NCBI GenBank assembly: GCA_020186115.1
Contig: WSYJ01000030.1
Coordinates: 1 to 64,000 of the forward strand
Reading direction: 5' to 3'
Origin: Histomonas meleagridis
Taxonomy: Eukaryota > Parabasalia > Tritrichomonadida > Dientamoebidae
Length of the DNA stretch: 64,000 bases
Part shown: positions 37,034 to 45,558 of the stretch, piece after piece
Position numbering within the stretch: the first letter of the stretch is position 1
How the letters are laid out: each line of letters starts with the position of its first letter
Translations under genes and position numbers: made by a program
Notes under the pieces: generated by a model
What the model saw: the letters and a program-made list of their open reading frames with translations, nothing else
Told to the model about the DNA's origin: nothing
Databases searched by the model: none

Positions 37034-39124
37034 TCAGTCAATTTCTTTAGTTTGTATTCTCTTTAAAACGCGCCTTTGATTTTGATATTCGAACTGTCCA
37101 GTAAACAACATAGTTTGAAGCACTCTAATAATACAAAAATCAGAGAAGCTTTGCTTTTGCAATTCATTCAGCAATGATTTCTCTGGCACTCTTGACCCTA
37201 CCGGGCATCTTCTTTCTATATATCTTTCTATTCTTTCTGCCTCTTTTCTTTGTTCATCTGTCAGAACGCCATCAGGCGCAACGATTCCTGATTTCGCCGC
37301 ATCGAAAGTTGAAAGTTTAAACAAACGAATTGCTTCTTTCACATGTTCTTCTTTGCATTCATTACAAAGTTCCATTTTTGCTAATGCTTCACTAATACGA
37401 ATTAAAGCTTCAAGTTGTCTGACAGTGATAGGGATTGAATCTCTATTATCTACTGAACTTCTCATGTTAACATATTCATTCTTCAACAAGTTCATTGCGC
37501 CTTCTGATATCACAGGTTTACATCTTTTTCGTGCATATGCAATGTAAGACTTCAAGTCGACTGGCGAAGCAGAATTTGTTGAGACGTCATCATTCGATGC
37601 ATGTAACTTAACTACATGTTCAGCAATTAATTTATCTCTTTGTTCATTTCGTGTATCTCTTAAAACGAAAATCAAGTCGAATCTTGATAAAATTGTTGTC
37701 TGGAAATCAATGTTATCACGAGCAGACTTTAAATCATCGAATCTTCCCATCACTGGATTAGCGGCAGCAAGTACAGCTGTTCTTGTGTTTAAGACAGCAG
37801 TAATTCCTGCTTTAGCTATTGATATCGTTTGTTGTTCCATTGCTTCATGAATAGCAACTCGATCAGTATTACGCATTTTATCAAACTCATCAATACATAC
37901 AATTCCTCCATCTGCTAAAACCATTGCACCTCCTTCGAGTACAAATTCACCTGTGTTTTTATGTCGGATGACACTTGCTGTTAAACCTGCAGCACTTGAA
38001 CCTTTACCACTTGTATAAATACCAATTGGTGCAACACGTTGCGTGAATTTTAAGAGTTGTGACTTCGCGACTGATGGATCACCAAATAATAATACATTAA
38101 TATCACCACGAATTTTCATGGAATCAGGTAATAGTTTCCCAACACCTCCAAATAATTGACATGCAATCGCTTCTTTGACATCAGTCATTCCATAAATTTC
38201 GGGAGCAATCGCATTAATGATATCTTCTCGAGTCTTAAATAAATTAGTATTAATAGTACTATGAAGTTCTTCTTGTTCTTTATTCCCAGTATCCATAGTA
38301 CCAACAACACGTAAAACAGGTTTTTGTACATTATTACGTGTTGATTGCATCTCATAAATGGCAACAAATAATTTTTTCGTTCCAGGAATGGTAGTATTAG
38401 CTAAAGCTCGATCAACCGATGCAGATATATGACGTGGCATTTCACCGGGTGGAACATCTTCAGGCGATTCTTGAATCTTGAGAAATTGATAATCGGAAAA
38501 TTTGGAATAATCCGGAAGTACAACATATGGATCTAAGGGACATGTACCTCCAGTTGAGGGTGGACCACCTGTCTTTTCGCTTTGACGTTGACATTTTCGA
38601 GGTAATTGGAAACCGCCGTTATTACAATTGATGATTAACTTGTCACCACAAGAAGAACAAACAGCTGTGATTTGGGTGGCTTTGGGAATAACAGGTGAGG
38701 TGGATATGACTAAACCAGGAACAACAATCATTTTTCCAATTAATGATGATGTTATTTCACGTATAGTAGTGGGTCTTTCAGATGATAAAATCTGAACCTG
38801 GATCAAAGGTGCATCTTCCATCATTTCTTTTGCAAATTCATAAGCAGATGCTTCTAAAATTGGAAGAATTCTAGATGGATCATTCGTAACTAATTGCCCT
38901 AATGATTCATCATAACTAGAAATATGTCTCATGTCGACTTTAATGAAAGGGTTTGATAAATTAATTGCTTCTTGGATTTGAGTTCTGTAAATTGTATCAT
39001 TATTTTGTGTGAATGTACGAAGAAAATGAGAGAACCTCTTTTTGACTGTATAGCTTGCGTCTGGAGCGCTTTCGGCTTCTGTATGTGATTCTGTTGTGAA
39101 AATAGCACTTGGTTCCCAAGCCAT
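37034..39124 (-). CDS. MCM5: MCM5 replicative helicase subunit
   Basis: 696 residues from the ATG at 39124. The N-terminal part has the zinc-binding CSSCGDKLIINCNN and the MCM5-specific LPRKCQ...CPLDPYVVLPDYSKF, followed by EDVPPGEMPRHISASVDRAL as in MCM5. The AAA+ core has a Walker A of form GDPSVAKSQLLKFTQR, an arginine-rich GLTASVIR, Walker B ADGGIVCIDEFDKM and the ILSRFDLIFVLRD arginine-finger region. It works in the CMG/MCM2-7 ring as the gate subunit with MCM2. Walker A usually reads GDPGTAKSQ; here Ser-Val replaces Gly-Thr, but the AKS core is present. The C-terminal winged-helix part is present (VPEKSLLNELQKQSFSDFCI). Confidence 0.95.
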   Translation of the reverse strand: MAWEPSAIFTTESHTEAESAPDASYTVKKRFSHFLRTFTQNNDTIYRTQIQEAINLSNPFIKVDMRHISSYDESLGQLVTNDPSRILPILEASAYEFAKEMMEDAPLIQVQILSSERPTTIREITSSLIGKMIVVPGLVISTSPVIPKATQITAVCSSCGDKLIINCNNGGFQLPRKCQRQSEKTGGPPSTGGTCPLDPYVVLPDYSKFSDYQFLKIQESPEDVPPGEMPRHISASVDRALANTTIPGTKKLFVAIYEMQSTRNNVQKPVLRVVGTMDTGNKEQEELHSTINTNLFKTREDIINAIAPEIYGMTDVKEAIACQLFGGVGKLLPDSMKIRGDINVLLFGDPSVAKSQLLKFTQRVAPIGIYTSGKGSSAAGLTASVIRHKNTGEFVLEGGAMVLADGGIVCIDEFDKMRNTDRVAIHEAMEQQTISIAKAGITAVLNTRTAVLAAANPVMGRFDDLKSARDNIDFQTTILSRFDLIFVLRDTRNEQRDKLIAEHVVKLHASNDDVSTNSASPVDLKSYIAYARKRCKPVISEGAMNLLKNEYVNMRSSVDNRDSIPITVRQLEALIRISEALAKMELCNECKEEHVKEAIRLFKLSTFDAAKSGIVAPDGVLTDEQRKEAERIERYIERRCPVGSRVPEKSLLNELQKQSFSDFCIIRVLQTMLFTGQFEYQNQRRVLKRIQTKEID

Positions 39125-39364
39125 AGCAAAATAAATAGTAAACGTACACTAAAAGTGCTAAAAAAACGATCAGATTTCAAGATTTAATAAACGGAATGTT
39201 TACTATGTTGATTTCATTGAAAACTCAGCTATATTTAGCTTATGAGAACTAAATTAAACATTGTTGTATGTGTTTACCACTTTCAGATATTTTTCTGAAA
39301 CCAACTTGGGAAAATTCTGATTTGTATAAAAGTGCCTCTCAAATATTGGATTATGTTTGCTATG

Positions 39365-39373
39365 TCACTTTTT
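39365..39373 (+). promoter_or_regulatory. initiator TCACTTTTT of ankyrin copy 3
   Basis: TCACTTTTT with A at 39367, 23 bases before the ATG at 39390. Identical in sequence and nearly identical in spacing to the element before the PRMT gene. Confidence 0.55.
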
Positions 39374-39772
39374 GAACAAAGAAATCAAAATGGAATCCCA
39401 AAAAGAAATGGAAACACTCATATCAATAAAGCAAATACTTTTCAAACTAAACAATGAGAACATTTCTCAAACGGCAATTTTGTTATTTAAAAAATTTGTA
39501 GAAAATTATATATTTTCCTTTAATCTAATTGTGAGCCAAATGATATATATAATATGCAAAATAAGAATGAATAATTATAAGATATACCTAAAATTATTGG
39601 AAGAATTAGAAATATTAGAAAAAAATCATAACTGTAAGTCAAAAATATTTGAAGTCTTCACTAATTTTCTTCTTAATCAAAATGATGAAACATCAAATTA
39701 TCTTCTTGAAAAGATGATTAAAAATAAATTACTTGAACCAAAAATTGTTCAAAATAATAACCCATATTTTAT

Positions 39773-40654
39773 ATGTCGAAAGAAGAATTTCAAAATATGT
39801 ATTATTATAGATTTCAAGATGAAATTGAAGAGAATTATGATGAACTTTCAAAGAATGATTGGGAATTACATATGAAATTAATTGAAGAAGGACAAAATCC
39901 GAATGAAATTGCGAAAATAATTCGAAAAGATGAAATAGAAAAACTTCAAGAAATATCATCACAAACAAATTTTGATTTTAATCAAACAATTGAACCATCA
40001 CTTTATGAAAGATGTGACTTTATTAATCAATATAATGTTTCATTAATTGATTATGCAGCATTTTTTGGATCAGTAAAATGTTTTAAATATTTACTTATGA
40101 ATGGTGCAAATGTAGAAAATACAGGTAAATTTGCAATTGCAGGTGGAAATGAAGAAATCATTCATTTATGTGAACAAAATCATTCATCATTTGAAAATGC
40201 AAATGAAACAGCAATTGAATTCCATCGAAATGATTTATTCGAATATATTTGTGAAAATAACCTTGAAAAATTGGAAAGTCAGAAAATAGATATATTTTTG
40301 ACAGTATTAGAAAAATTAGGAAGGGTGTGTATTTTATATCATAATTATGAAATCTTATCATTTTTGATTAATGATGGAATGAGAATCACAGATGCAATTA
40401 TTAATGAAATAGGTAGAATGGAAAATATGTTTCTCATCAAACACTTCCTCCTCGAACACAGTCATGTTCCAAAAAATTTTTTAATTAATACAGAATTAGA
40501 AAATATTGAACTTATAAAATATGTTTTAGAAAATGAAGGTATTGATGTTAATGCAAAAAATATTTATTTGTTCGATTTAATATTTATTTTAATAATTTTC
40601 TATTTCAAAATAATATTTGGAAATTATATAAATTATTTGAAACAGCACTTATGA
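39773..40654 (+). CDS. main open segment of ankyrin copy 3
   Basis: This 293-residue frame could begin at the ATG at 39773. It carries the conserved joint ENYDELSKNDWELHMKLIEE, then NPNEIAKIIRKDEIEKLQEI, the DUF3447-like NVSLIDYAAFFGSVKCFKYL and LLMNGANVENTGKFAIAGG, and a start of the ankyrin series (YVLENEGIDVNAKNIYLFDL). The last 30 residues are the translation of the 77-base insert (LIFILIIFYFKIIFGNYINY), which is hydrophobic and ends at a stop in the next ankyrin unit. It is very close in sequence to 14002-15192 on the other strand, so the two loci share a recent ancestor. Confidence 0.6.
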   Translation: MSKEEFQNMYYYRFQDEIEENYDELSKNDWELHMKLIEEGQNPNEIAKIIRKDEIEKLQEISSQTNFDFNQTIEPSLYERCDFINQYNVSLIDYAAFFGSVKCFKYLLMNGANVENTGKFAIAGGNEEIIHLCEQNHSSFENANETAIEFHRNDLFEYICENNLEKLESQKIDIFLTVLEKLGRVCILYHNYEILSFLINDGMRITDAIINEIGRMENMFLIKHFLLEHSHVPKNFLINTELENIELIKYVLENEGIDVNAKNIYLFDLIFILIIFYFKIIFGNYINYLKQHL

Positions 40655-41253
40655 ATGCATCTTATAAAGGTTATACAGAAATAGTTAAATTACTTCTTGA
40701 ACAAAAAGGAATTGATATTAATGCTAAAGATATTTATTTGTTTTATTTGAAATTTATTTTAATAATTTTATATTTCAAAATAATATTTGGAAATTATTTA
40801 AATTATTTTATACAGCACTTATGTATGCATCTAGAAATGGTCATATAGAAATAGTTAAATTACTTCTAGAACAAGAAGGAATTGATATTAATGCTAAAAA
40901 TATTTATTTGTTTTATTTGAAATTTATTTTAATAATTTGATATATCAAAATAATATTTGGAAATTATTTAAATTATTTCAAACAGCACTTATTTATGCAT
41001 CTGAAAATGGTCATATAGAAATAGTTAAATTACTTCTTGAACAAGAAGGAATTGATATTAATGCTAAAGATATTTATTTGTTTTATTTGAAATTTATTTT
41101 AATAATTTTATATTTCAAAATAATATTTGGAAATTATTTAAATTATTTTATACAGCACTTATGTATGCATCTAGAAATGGTCATATAGAAATAGTTAAAT
41201 TACTTCTAGAACAAGAAGGAATTGATACTAATGCTAAAGGCATTAATGTATGA
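40542..41253 (+). repeat. 170-bp ankyrin tandem array (copy 3)
   Basis: The anchor TTGAT(A/G)TTAA (TTGATACTAA in the last unit) starts at 40542, 40712, 40882, 41052 and 41222, four spacings of exactly 170 bases. Blocks at about 40740-40890 and 41080-41230 are almost identical, two units (340 bases) apart, which indicates recent duplication of a two-unit block. Confidence 0.92.
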
Positions 41254-41386
41254 TGTTTATTTTAATAACTAAAATTGTGTTCATCTAATTTTTTTTATTG
41301 ACTAATATTCAAGATGATTCATAATTCACTTCACTTTGCCTGTTTTTAAAACCGTTAATGTAAGTTCCAGCTGCAAACGTTCGACC

Positions 41387-42886
41387 ATGATCTCAAGAAG
41401 TCAACTTATCTCGGAGCATGCAACTCTATCTTTTCTTGCTTGGTCACAATACTTCAAGCTTTTCAACCGTCATTTAAAATTAGAGCATAGTTATTCAGGA
41501 GCATTTTATTTTTCAGATACAATTGAAATTAATCAAAAAATGATTAATGAATTAACATCGGCCATAAACAATATCCTTTGCTCAGACATTCCAATTGAAC
41601 TTGTTCAATTACCTCGTAAAAATCTTATACAAATTTTCACAGAACTTGGTTTACAAGACAAAGTTGATCTTCTTAAATTTTGGCATGAAAACACAATAAC
41701 ATGTATTAAGTGTGATGGCGTTATAGATTATACGTATGAACCACATTCGTTGGATAAAAATAGATTAAAAATATTCGAAATCAGGAAATTCTACCAAGGA
41801 TTCCTTCTTCGTTTTCCAAATCTTACCTCACCAAACAAAATTGACGAGTATAAAGAACCGAAACTTCTTCATCAAATGATCACTGAGTATAATGAATGGG
41901 TTACATTATTTGGGATTGATACAGTTCCCAAGCTTAATGAAATTGTTTTTAGCAAAAAGATTGATCAGTTAAAATTTGTTGCTGAAAGCCTTCATGAGAA
42001 AAAACTTTTTGAAATTGCTGACAAACTTTGTTCCAACTTTTCTAACAAGCGAATCATTTCCATTGCAGGTCCATCCTCCTCAAACAAGACTACCTTTGCG
42101 AAGCGTCTTGCACTTTCACTCAAATCTAACGGTTTTTCATCGTTAGTCATTGAAATGGATGATTTCTTTCACAATCTTGAAGACATTCCACATGAGCCTG
42201 GAGAAGAATGTGATTGGGAATCTATTGAATGTCTTAATGTTAAACTAATTGGCGAACGAGTTAATCAAATGCTTTTAGGCGAAACTGTTCCACGTCGAAA
42301 ATATGATTGGACCAATGGAGTTAGTTATGATGATCCACATGAAACAATGAGGTTAGAACCGAATAGTTTCTTAATCCTTGAAGGTATTCATGGGTTAAAT
42401 CCACAGCTATTAAATGTTCTTGGGAAAGAAAGAGTTACACCAATATATGTTCAAGCTCTTTCACCACTTAAAGTTGACTTAAATCATCGATTTCCATGTA
42501 GTGACTTAAGGTTAATTCGACGCTTGATTAGAGATTATTTGTTTAGAGGTTCATATCCACCTCGAGCAACATTGGAAAGATGGACAAGTGTTCGACTCGG
42601 TGAAATGAATAATATATTTCCTTACCAAGAAAAAGCTGAAATTTTCTTTAACTCTTCTCTTTTTTATGAGGTCCCTGTGCTTGGTACGATTGGGAAAGGA
42701 TTGTTAATGGAGGCGTCTTTGCCACCAGAGGATGAGAACCCTGAAAGTCCAGTCGCAATTGAGGCAAATAACGACGCGTTGAGACTTCTCAAGTTGATTA
42801 GTTTCTTCCATCCATTGACAACGGAAATTGTGCCGCATATATCATGCATTTGCGAATTCATTGGTGGTTCCGATTTGAAATATTAG
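41387..42886 (+). CDS. uridine kinase/phosphoribulokinase-family enzyme with N-terminal extension
   Basis: I start at the ATG at 41387 (MISRSQLISEHATLSFLAWS); an earlier frame start is TTG. The protein has 499 residues. After an N-terminal region of about 225 residues, a P-loop kinase core begins: ISIAGPSSSNKTTFAKRLAL (about 222), MDDFFHNLED, YDWTNGVSYDDPHE, FLILEGIHGLNP, then RLIRRLIRDYLFRGS, TLERWTSVRLGEMNNIFPYQ and AEIFFNSSLFYEVPVL. This block matches the uridine kinase-like module of the long ThrRS-related nucleoside kinases. The P-loop has Asn where Gly normally precedes Lys (GPSSSNKT for GPSSSGKT). Pyrimidine salvage would suit a parasite lacking de novo synthesis; the substrate is inferred. 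TCACTTCACTTTG lies about 55 bases upstream, with a minimal ATG-TAA between. Confidence 0.85.
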   Translation: MISRSQLISEHATLSFLAWSQYFKLFNRHLKLEHSYSGAFYFSDTIEINQKMINELTSAINNILCSDIPIELVQLPRKNLIQIFTELGLQDKVDLLKFWHENTITCIKCDGVIDYTYEPHSLDKNRLKIFEIRKFYQGFLLRFPNLTSPNKIDEYKEPKLLHQMITEYNEWVTLFGIDTVPKLNEIVFSKKIDQLKFVAESLHEKKLFEIADKLCSNFSNKRIISIAGPSSSNKTTFAKRLALSLKSNGFSSLVIEMDDFFHNLEDIPHEPGEECDWESIECLNVKLIGERVNQMLLGETVPRRKYDWTNGVSYDDPHETMRLEPNSFLILEGIHGLNPQLLNVLGKERVTPIYVQALSPLKVDLNHRFPCSDLRLIRRLIRDYLFRGSYPPRATLERWTSVRLGEMNNIFPYQEKAEIFFNSSLFYEVPVLGTIGKGLLMEASLPPEDENPESPVAIEANNDALRLLKLISFFHPLTTEIVPHISCICEFIGGSDLKY

Positions 42887-43220
42887 ATTTATATAAAATA
42901 AAATTTTTAAATAATTAAGATTATTTATTAGATATAAATGTTGCATAATCATATGAATATGGGAAATTTATATCAAAAAATTTAATTGTTTGTCCAATTG
43001 ATAATTTAAAATTTTTATCATTTAAATCAAAAACTATTTTTTAAAGTTCGAGTAGGACATTTAAGTATTTTGATGAGTGTACGAATGTATTAGAGTTAAT
43101 TTTTATGTTATTCATTTTATGTTATTCATATTCATCAAATCGATTTAACCAATGTAAAAAATAAATATTTCAATTTTGAACGACAAAAAGAATTGTGAGT
43201 AACCGTTTAGATTGCGTTAA
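42887..43220. other. intergenic
   Basis: AT-rich spacer between two + strand genes. No additional feature is recognised. Confidence 0.45.
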
Positions 43221-44489
43221 ATGGATTCAAGAACAAATATTTCAACCTTTCTAGTTTTTGATGCAATTGTTCCAAAGTTTGAAGGTGCAGAACCTCGTGT
43301 GTTATATTGTTATTCTGTTGAACCAATGCAACCACACCAAGATGTAAATCAAGCAGGTTTATTTATTGCTTTTCTTAAATTTTGCACACGTTTCAGATGT
43401 GCGTCACCATGCGATTACATTGAAACCGGAAATTATCAAAATGGGCTTCTTGAACTTCGAGATAATGTTTGGATGGCAATCCGGAGAAAAAAGAATGATA
43501 ATTCAGCGAACCATACATTTATCAAATTTTTACTACAAAATTGCAGAGAAATGTTTAATCTTTTCTTTCCCCAACTTACTCGCGATCCAGAAACAAATGA
43601 AATTGATGAGAAAAGCACCAATCTTATCAAAAGTGCATTTGCATCCATTGTTAAATCCACCATTAACACTGATTTAACCATAGCTCATCTTTATAACTCT
43701 ACATTTAATCTCACCATTCCTTTTGAAATGGAAGATAATCTTTCGCAACACATTTATAATCTTCTTCATCAACGTCTTTCTCCTATAATGGGCATTGCTA
43801 TTATGTATTCCTATTATTTTATCTACAGTTCGTTTCCACCTGATATATCACGAACCATTTCACTTGCGTTACGAGTCAAACTCCCATATCTCTTCCCACA
43901 AGCCCTTGCCAAAGAGGACAAGAAGCTTTATTGGACAATCGGCATGTGCTATCAGCCAGACGGCCAGTTATGTGTTTTTGCGCCTCCACTTTACATAAAC
44001 GGTCACCAGTTTCCACTTATTGCGTTACGCTTTGGGAAAATCCGGTTTATTATTGCCCTTAAGGAGAATGTTCTTGTTTCACCAGAATCACTTAATTATA
44101 TCCCGCATTATATTAAGCCATTAAAACATTTCTTCGAATCATTTAATGTCCGAACTATTGCAGGTAAATATAAAGGTCCATATTTACTTGTGAATAGTAA
44201 TAAACAAGATCAATGTTTGAAATTCGCGTATCATAAACTCGCTGAACATGATATACCATTGACACAGGACTTGTTGTTGACTTGTAATTCTTTCGCTTCC
44301 GATTTCTCAACATATTCAAGTATCGCTTTATGCGGAAAATCGAATTTCTTCGTCTGGTATAGGAACTTAAGGATGAAAGAAGTGGCAATCATAATGAAAA
44401 CAGATTGTAAAGAAGTATCAAATGCGATAAAATGGTGTAGAACTTTGGACGATGATAAAAATTTGAGTCATATGGAGGTGAAAAGATAA
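43221..44489 (+). CDS. CCZ1: CCZ1-like subunit of the Mon1-Ccz1 Rab7 GEF
   Basis: 422 residues. The N-terminus (FLVFDAIVPKFEGAEPRVLY, then CYSVEPMQ, QAGLFIAFLKFCTRF) and the following DNVWMAIRRKK and FLLQNCREMFNLFFP match the first longin domain of CCZ1 (CHiPS family). The middle linker (SPIMGIAIMYSYYFIYSS) and a second longin-like region (KLYWTIGMCYQPDGQLCVF) fit the three-longin plan. With Mon1, CCZ1 activates Rab7 on late endosomes. The protein is near the usual 430-480 residues. It has no membrane segment. Confidence is moderate because longin proteins diverge quickly. Confidence 0.7.
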   Translation: MDSRTNISTFLVFDAIVPKFEGAEPRVLYCYSVEPMQPHQDVNQAGLFIAFLKFCTRFRCASPCDYIETGNYQNGLLELRDNVWMAIRRKKNDNSANHTFIKFLLQNCREMFNLFFPQLTRDPETNEIDEKSTNLIKSAFASIVKSTINTDLTIAHLYNSTFNLTIPFEMEDNLSQHIYNLLHQRLSPIMGIAIMYSYYFIYSSFPPDISRTISLALRVKLPYLFPQALAKEDKKLYWTIGMCYQPDGQLCVFAPPLYINGHQFPLIALRFGKIRFIIALKENVLVSPESLNYIPHYIKPLKHFFESFNVRTIAGKYKGPYLLVNSNKQDQCLKFAYHKLAEHDIPLTQDLLLTCNSFASDFSTYSSIALCGKSNFFVWYRNLRMKEVAIIMKTDCKEVSNAIKWCRTLDDDKNLSHMEVKR

Positions 44490-45054
44490 CAAAATATTTG
44501 TATATTCGGAATAAAATAATTTGTGTATTCATTTTTCATATTATTTCATTGTTAAAATATATAATTTACTTCTTGGAAAAAAAGTAAAAATAGAATTGTT
44601 AAATGTAACAAATAAAAGTTTTCTGATACCTTTTTTATGAACTTTCGATACGAATAATTAGCACATTTTTGCGTTTTATATTGATTTTATATACACAAAT
44701 AATTTTCCACAAAAAAATCTCATTAATTCTCTCCATCGTGACACTTCCCATTTTTTTTTTCAATGAGGCCAAAAAAATAATAGAAATTGCCAAAAAGTTG
44801 TTGCTGTTATCGCCAAATTCTTTTATAAAAGTGACTTTTTTGCATTCTTCATTTAAAACATAATAAAGCTAATGTTTCGTTTGATTTGGGAAGCCCTTTG
44901 TGCCACCACATGAGTAGGAATATTAGTATTATTTTTAATTTGTAATGAAAGAAAATTCTTCATTCGACAGACTTCGATATTTGACGAATTTTGTTGCCAT
45001 ATTTGAATAGGCATTGAAATTAGTTTTAATTAATTATTAATTTATAACTCATTT
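44490..45054. other. intergenic
   Basis: AT-rich with no convincing gene. A poly-T run lies near 44750-44761. Confidence 0.4.
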
Positions 45055-45222
45055 TCGCAGGCGTTGTTTTGATAATTGTTGCAATAATAGTTTGCGCATA
45101 GGAAGAAGTTAAGTTTAGGTTAAGGCTGCAAGAGATCATAATTCTGAAACCAATGAAATAATTAATTTTACATATAATTCATTTGATGAAGATCCATTTG
45201 TTGATGATTTCACTGTACTGTG
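45055..45222 (+). pseudogene. 3' relic of a surface membrane protein (membrane segment and tail)
   Basis: One frame gives a membrane-like GVVLIIVAIIVCA with a stop right after it (about 45103). A neighbouring frame gives a basic-to-acidic tail VKAARDHNSETNEIINFTYN and then SFDEDPFVDDFTVL-stop at 45222. Together these look like the last membrane helix and cytoplasmic tail of a trichomonad surface protein, with one frame break and no upstream ectodomain left. Short, so only moderately certain. Confidence 0.45.
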
Positions 45223-45558
45223 AAATAATTTTGTAAATTTTGACACTTTTTTATGTAAAAAACTTATCGGGATTTATGCATTCAAATTTGTAGTCAATTT
45301 TCCTTTTTTTCTATACAATATTTTTATCGGTTACAGAAAAATAATGTCACAAGTTAAATAACAGCTCCACCAAAAATAAAAAGAATATAGCTTTATTTCA
45401 AAAAAATTTCAAGTTTTACCCAAATCAATTTTATTTTACGCATTTGCAGGTTGAGAATAAAGCTCAATGAATTCATGTTATAAAAATTCATTGGAACTGT
45501 AAAAAATCCATTTTTGTTACAAGAAACCGTAAAAGAATAAAAAGTGGCAATATAACTC
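45223..45558. other. intergenic, upstream of the DOCK gene
   Basis: AT-rich spacer with no feature. I see no clear TCACTT initiator close to the ATG at 45559. Confidence 0.4.

Larger units (their letters stand above)
39390..41253 (+). pseudogene. DUF3447-type ankyrin repeat protein, broken (copy 3, whole locus)
   Basis: The ATG at 39390 (MESQKEMETLISIKQILFKL) opens the family N-terminal helical domain, which reads to 39875 but loses the family pattern near 39770. There a -1 change moves the text into the frame of 39773-40654 (MSKEEFQNMYYYRFQDEIEE). After the DUF3447-like region the gene enters four exactly 170-bp ankyrin units (anchors 40542, 40712, 40882, 41052, 41222), each in a new frame, and ends GIDTNAKGINV-stop at 41253. 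The promoter-like TCACTTTTT is intact. As in copies 1 and 2, no conventional single frame covers the repeats. Confidence 0.8.

Noticed and set aside
44669-44863. 64-aa plus ORF in the spacer after CCZ1
   Set aside because: It is hydrophobic, AT-driven text with no conserved feature; it spans a poly-T run.
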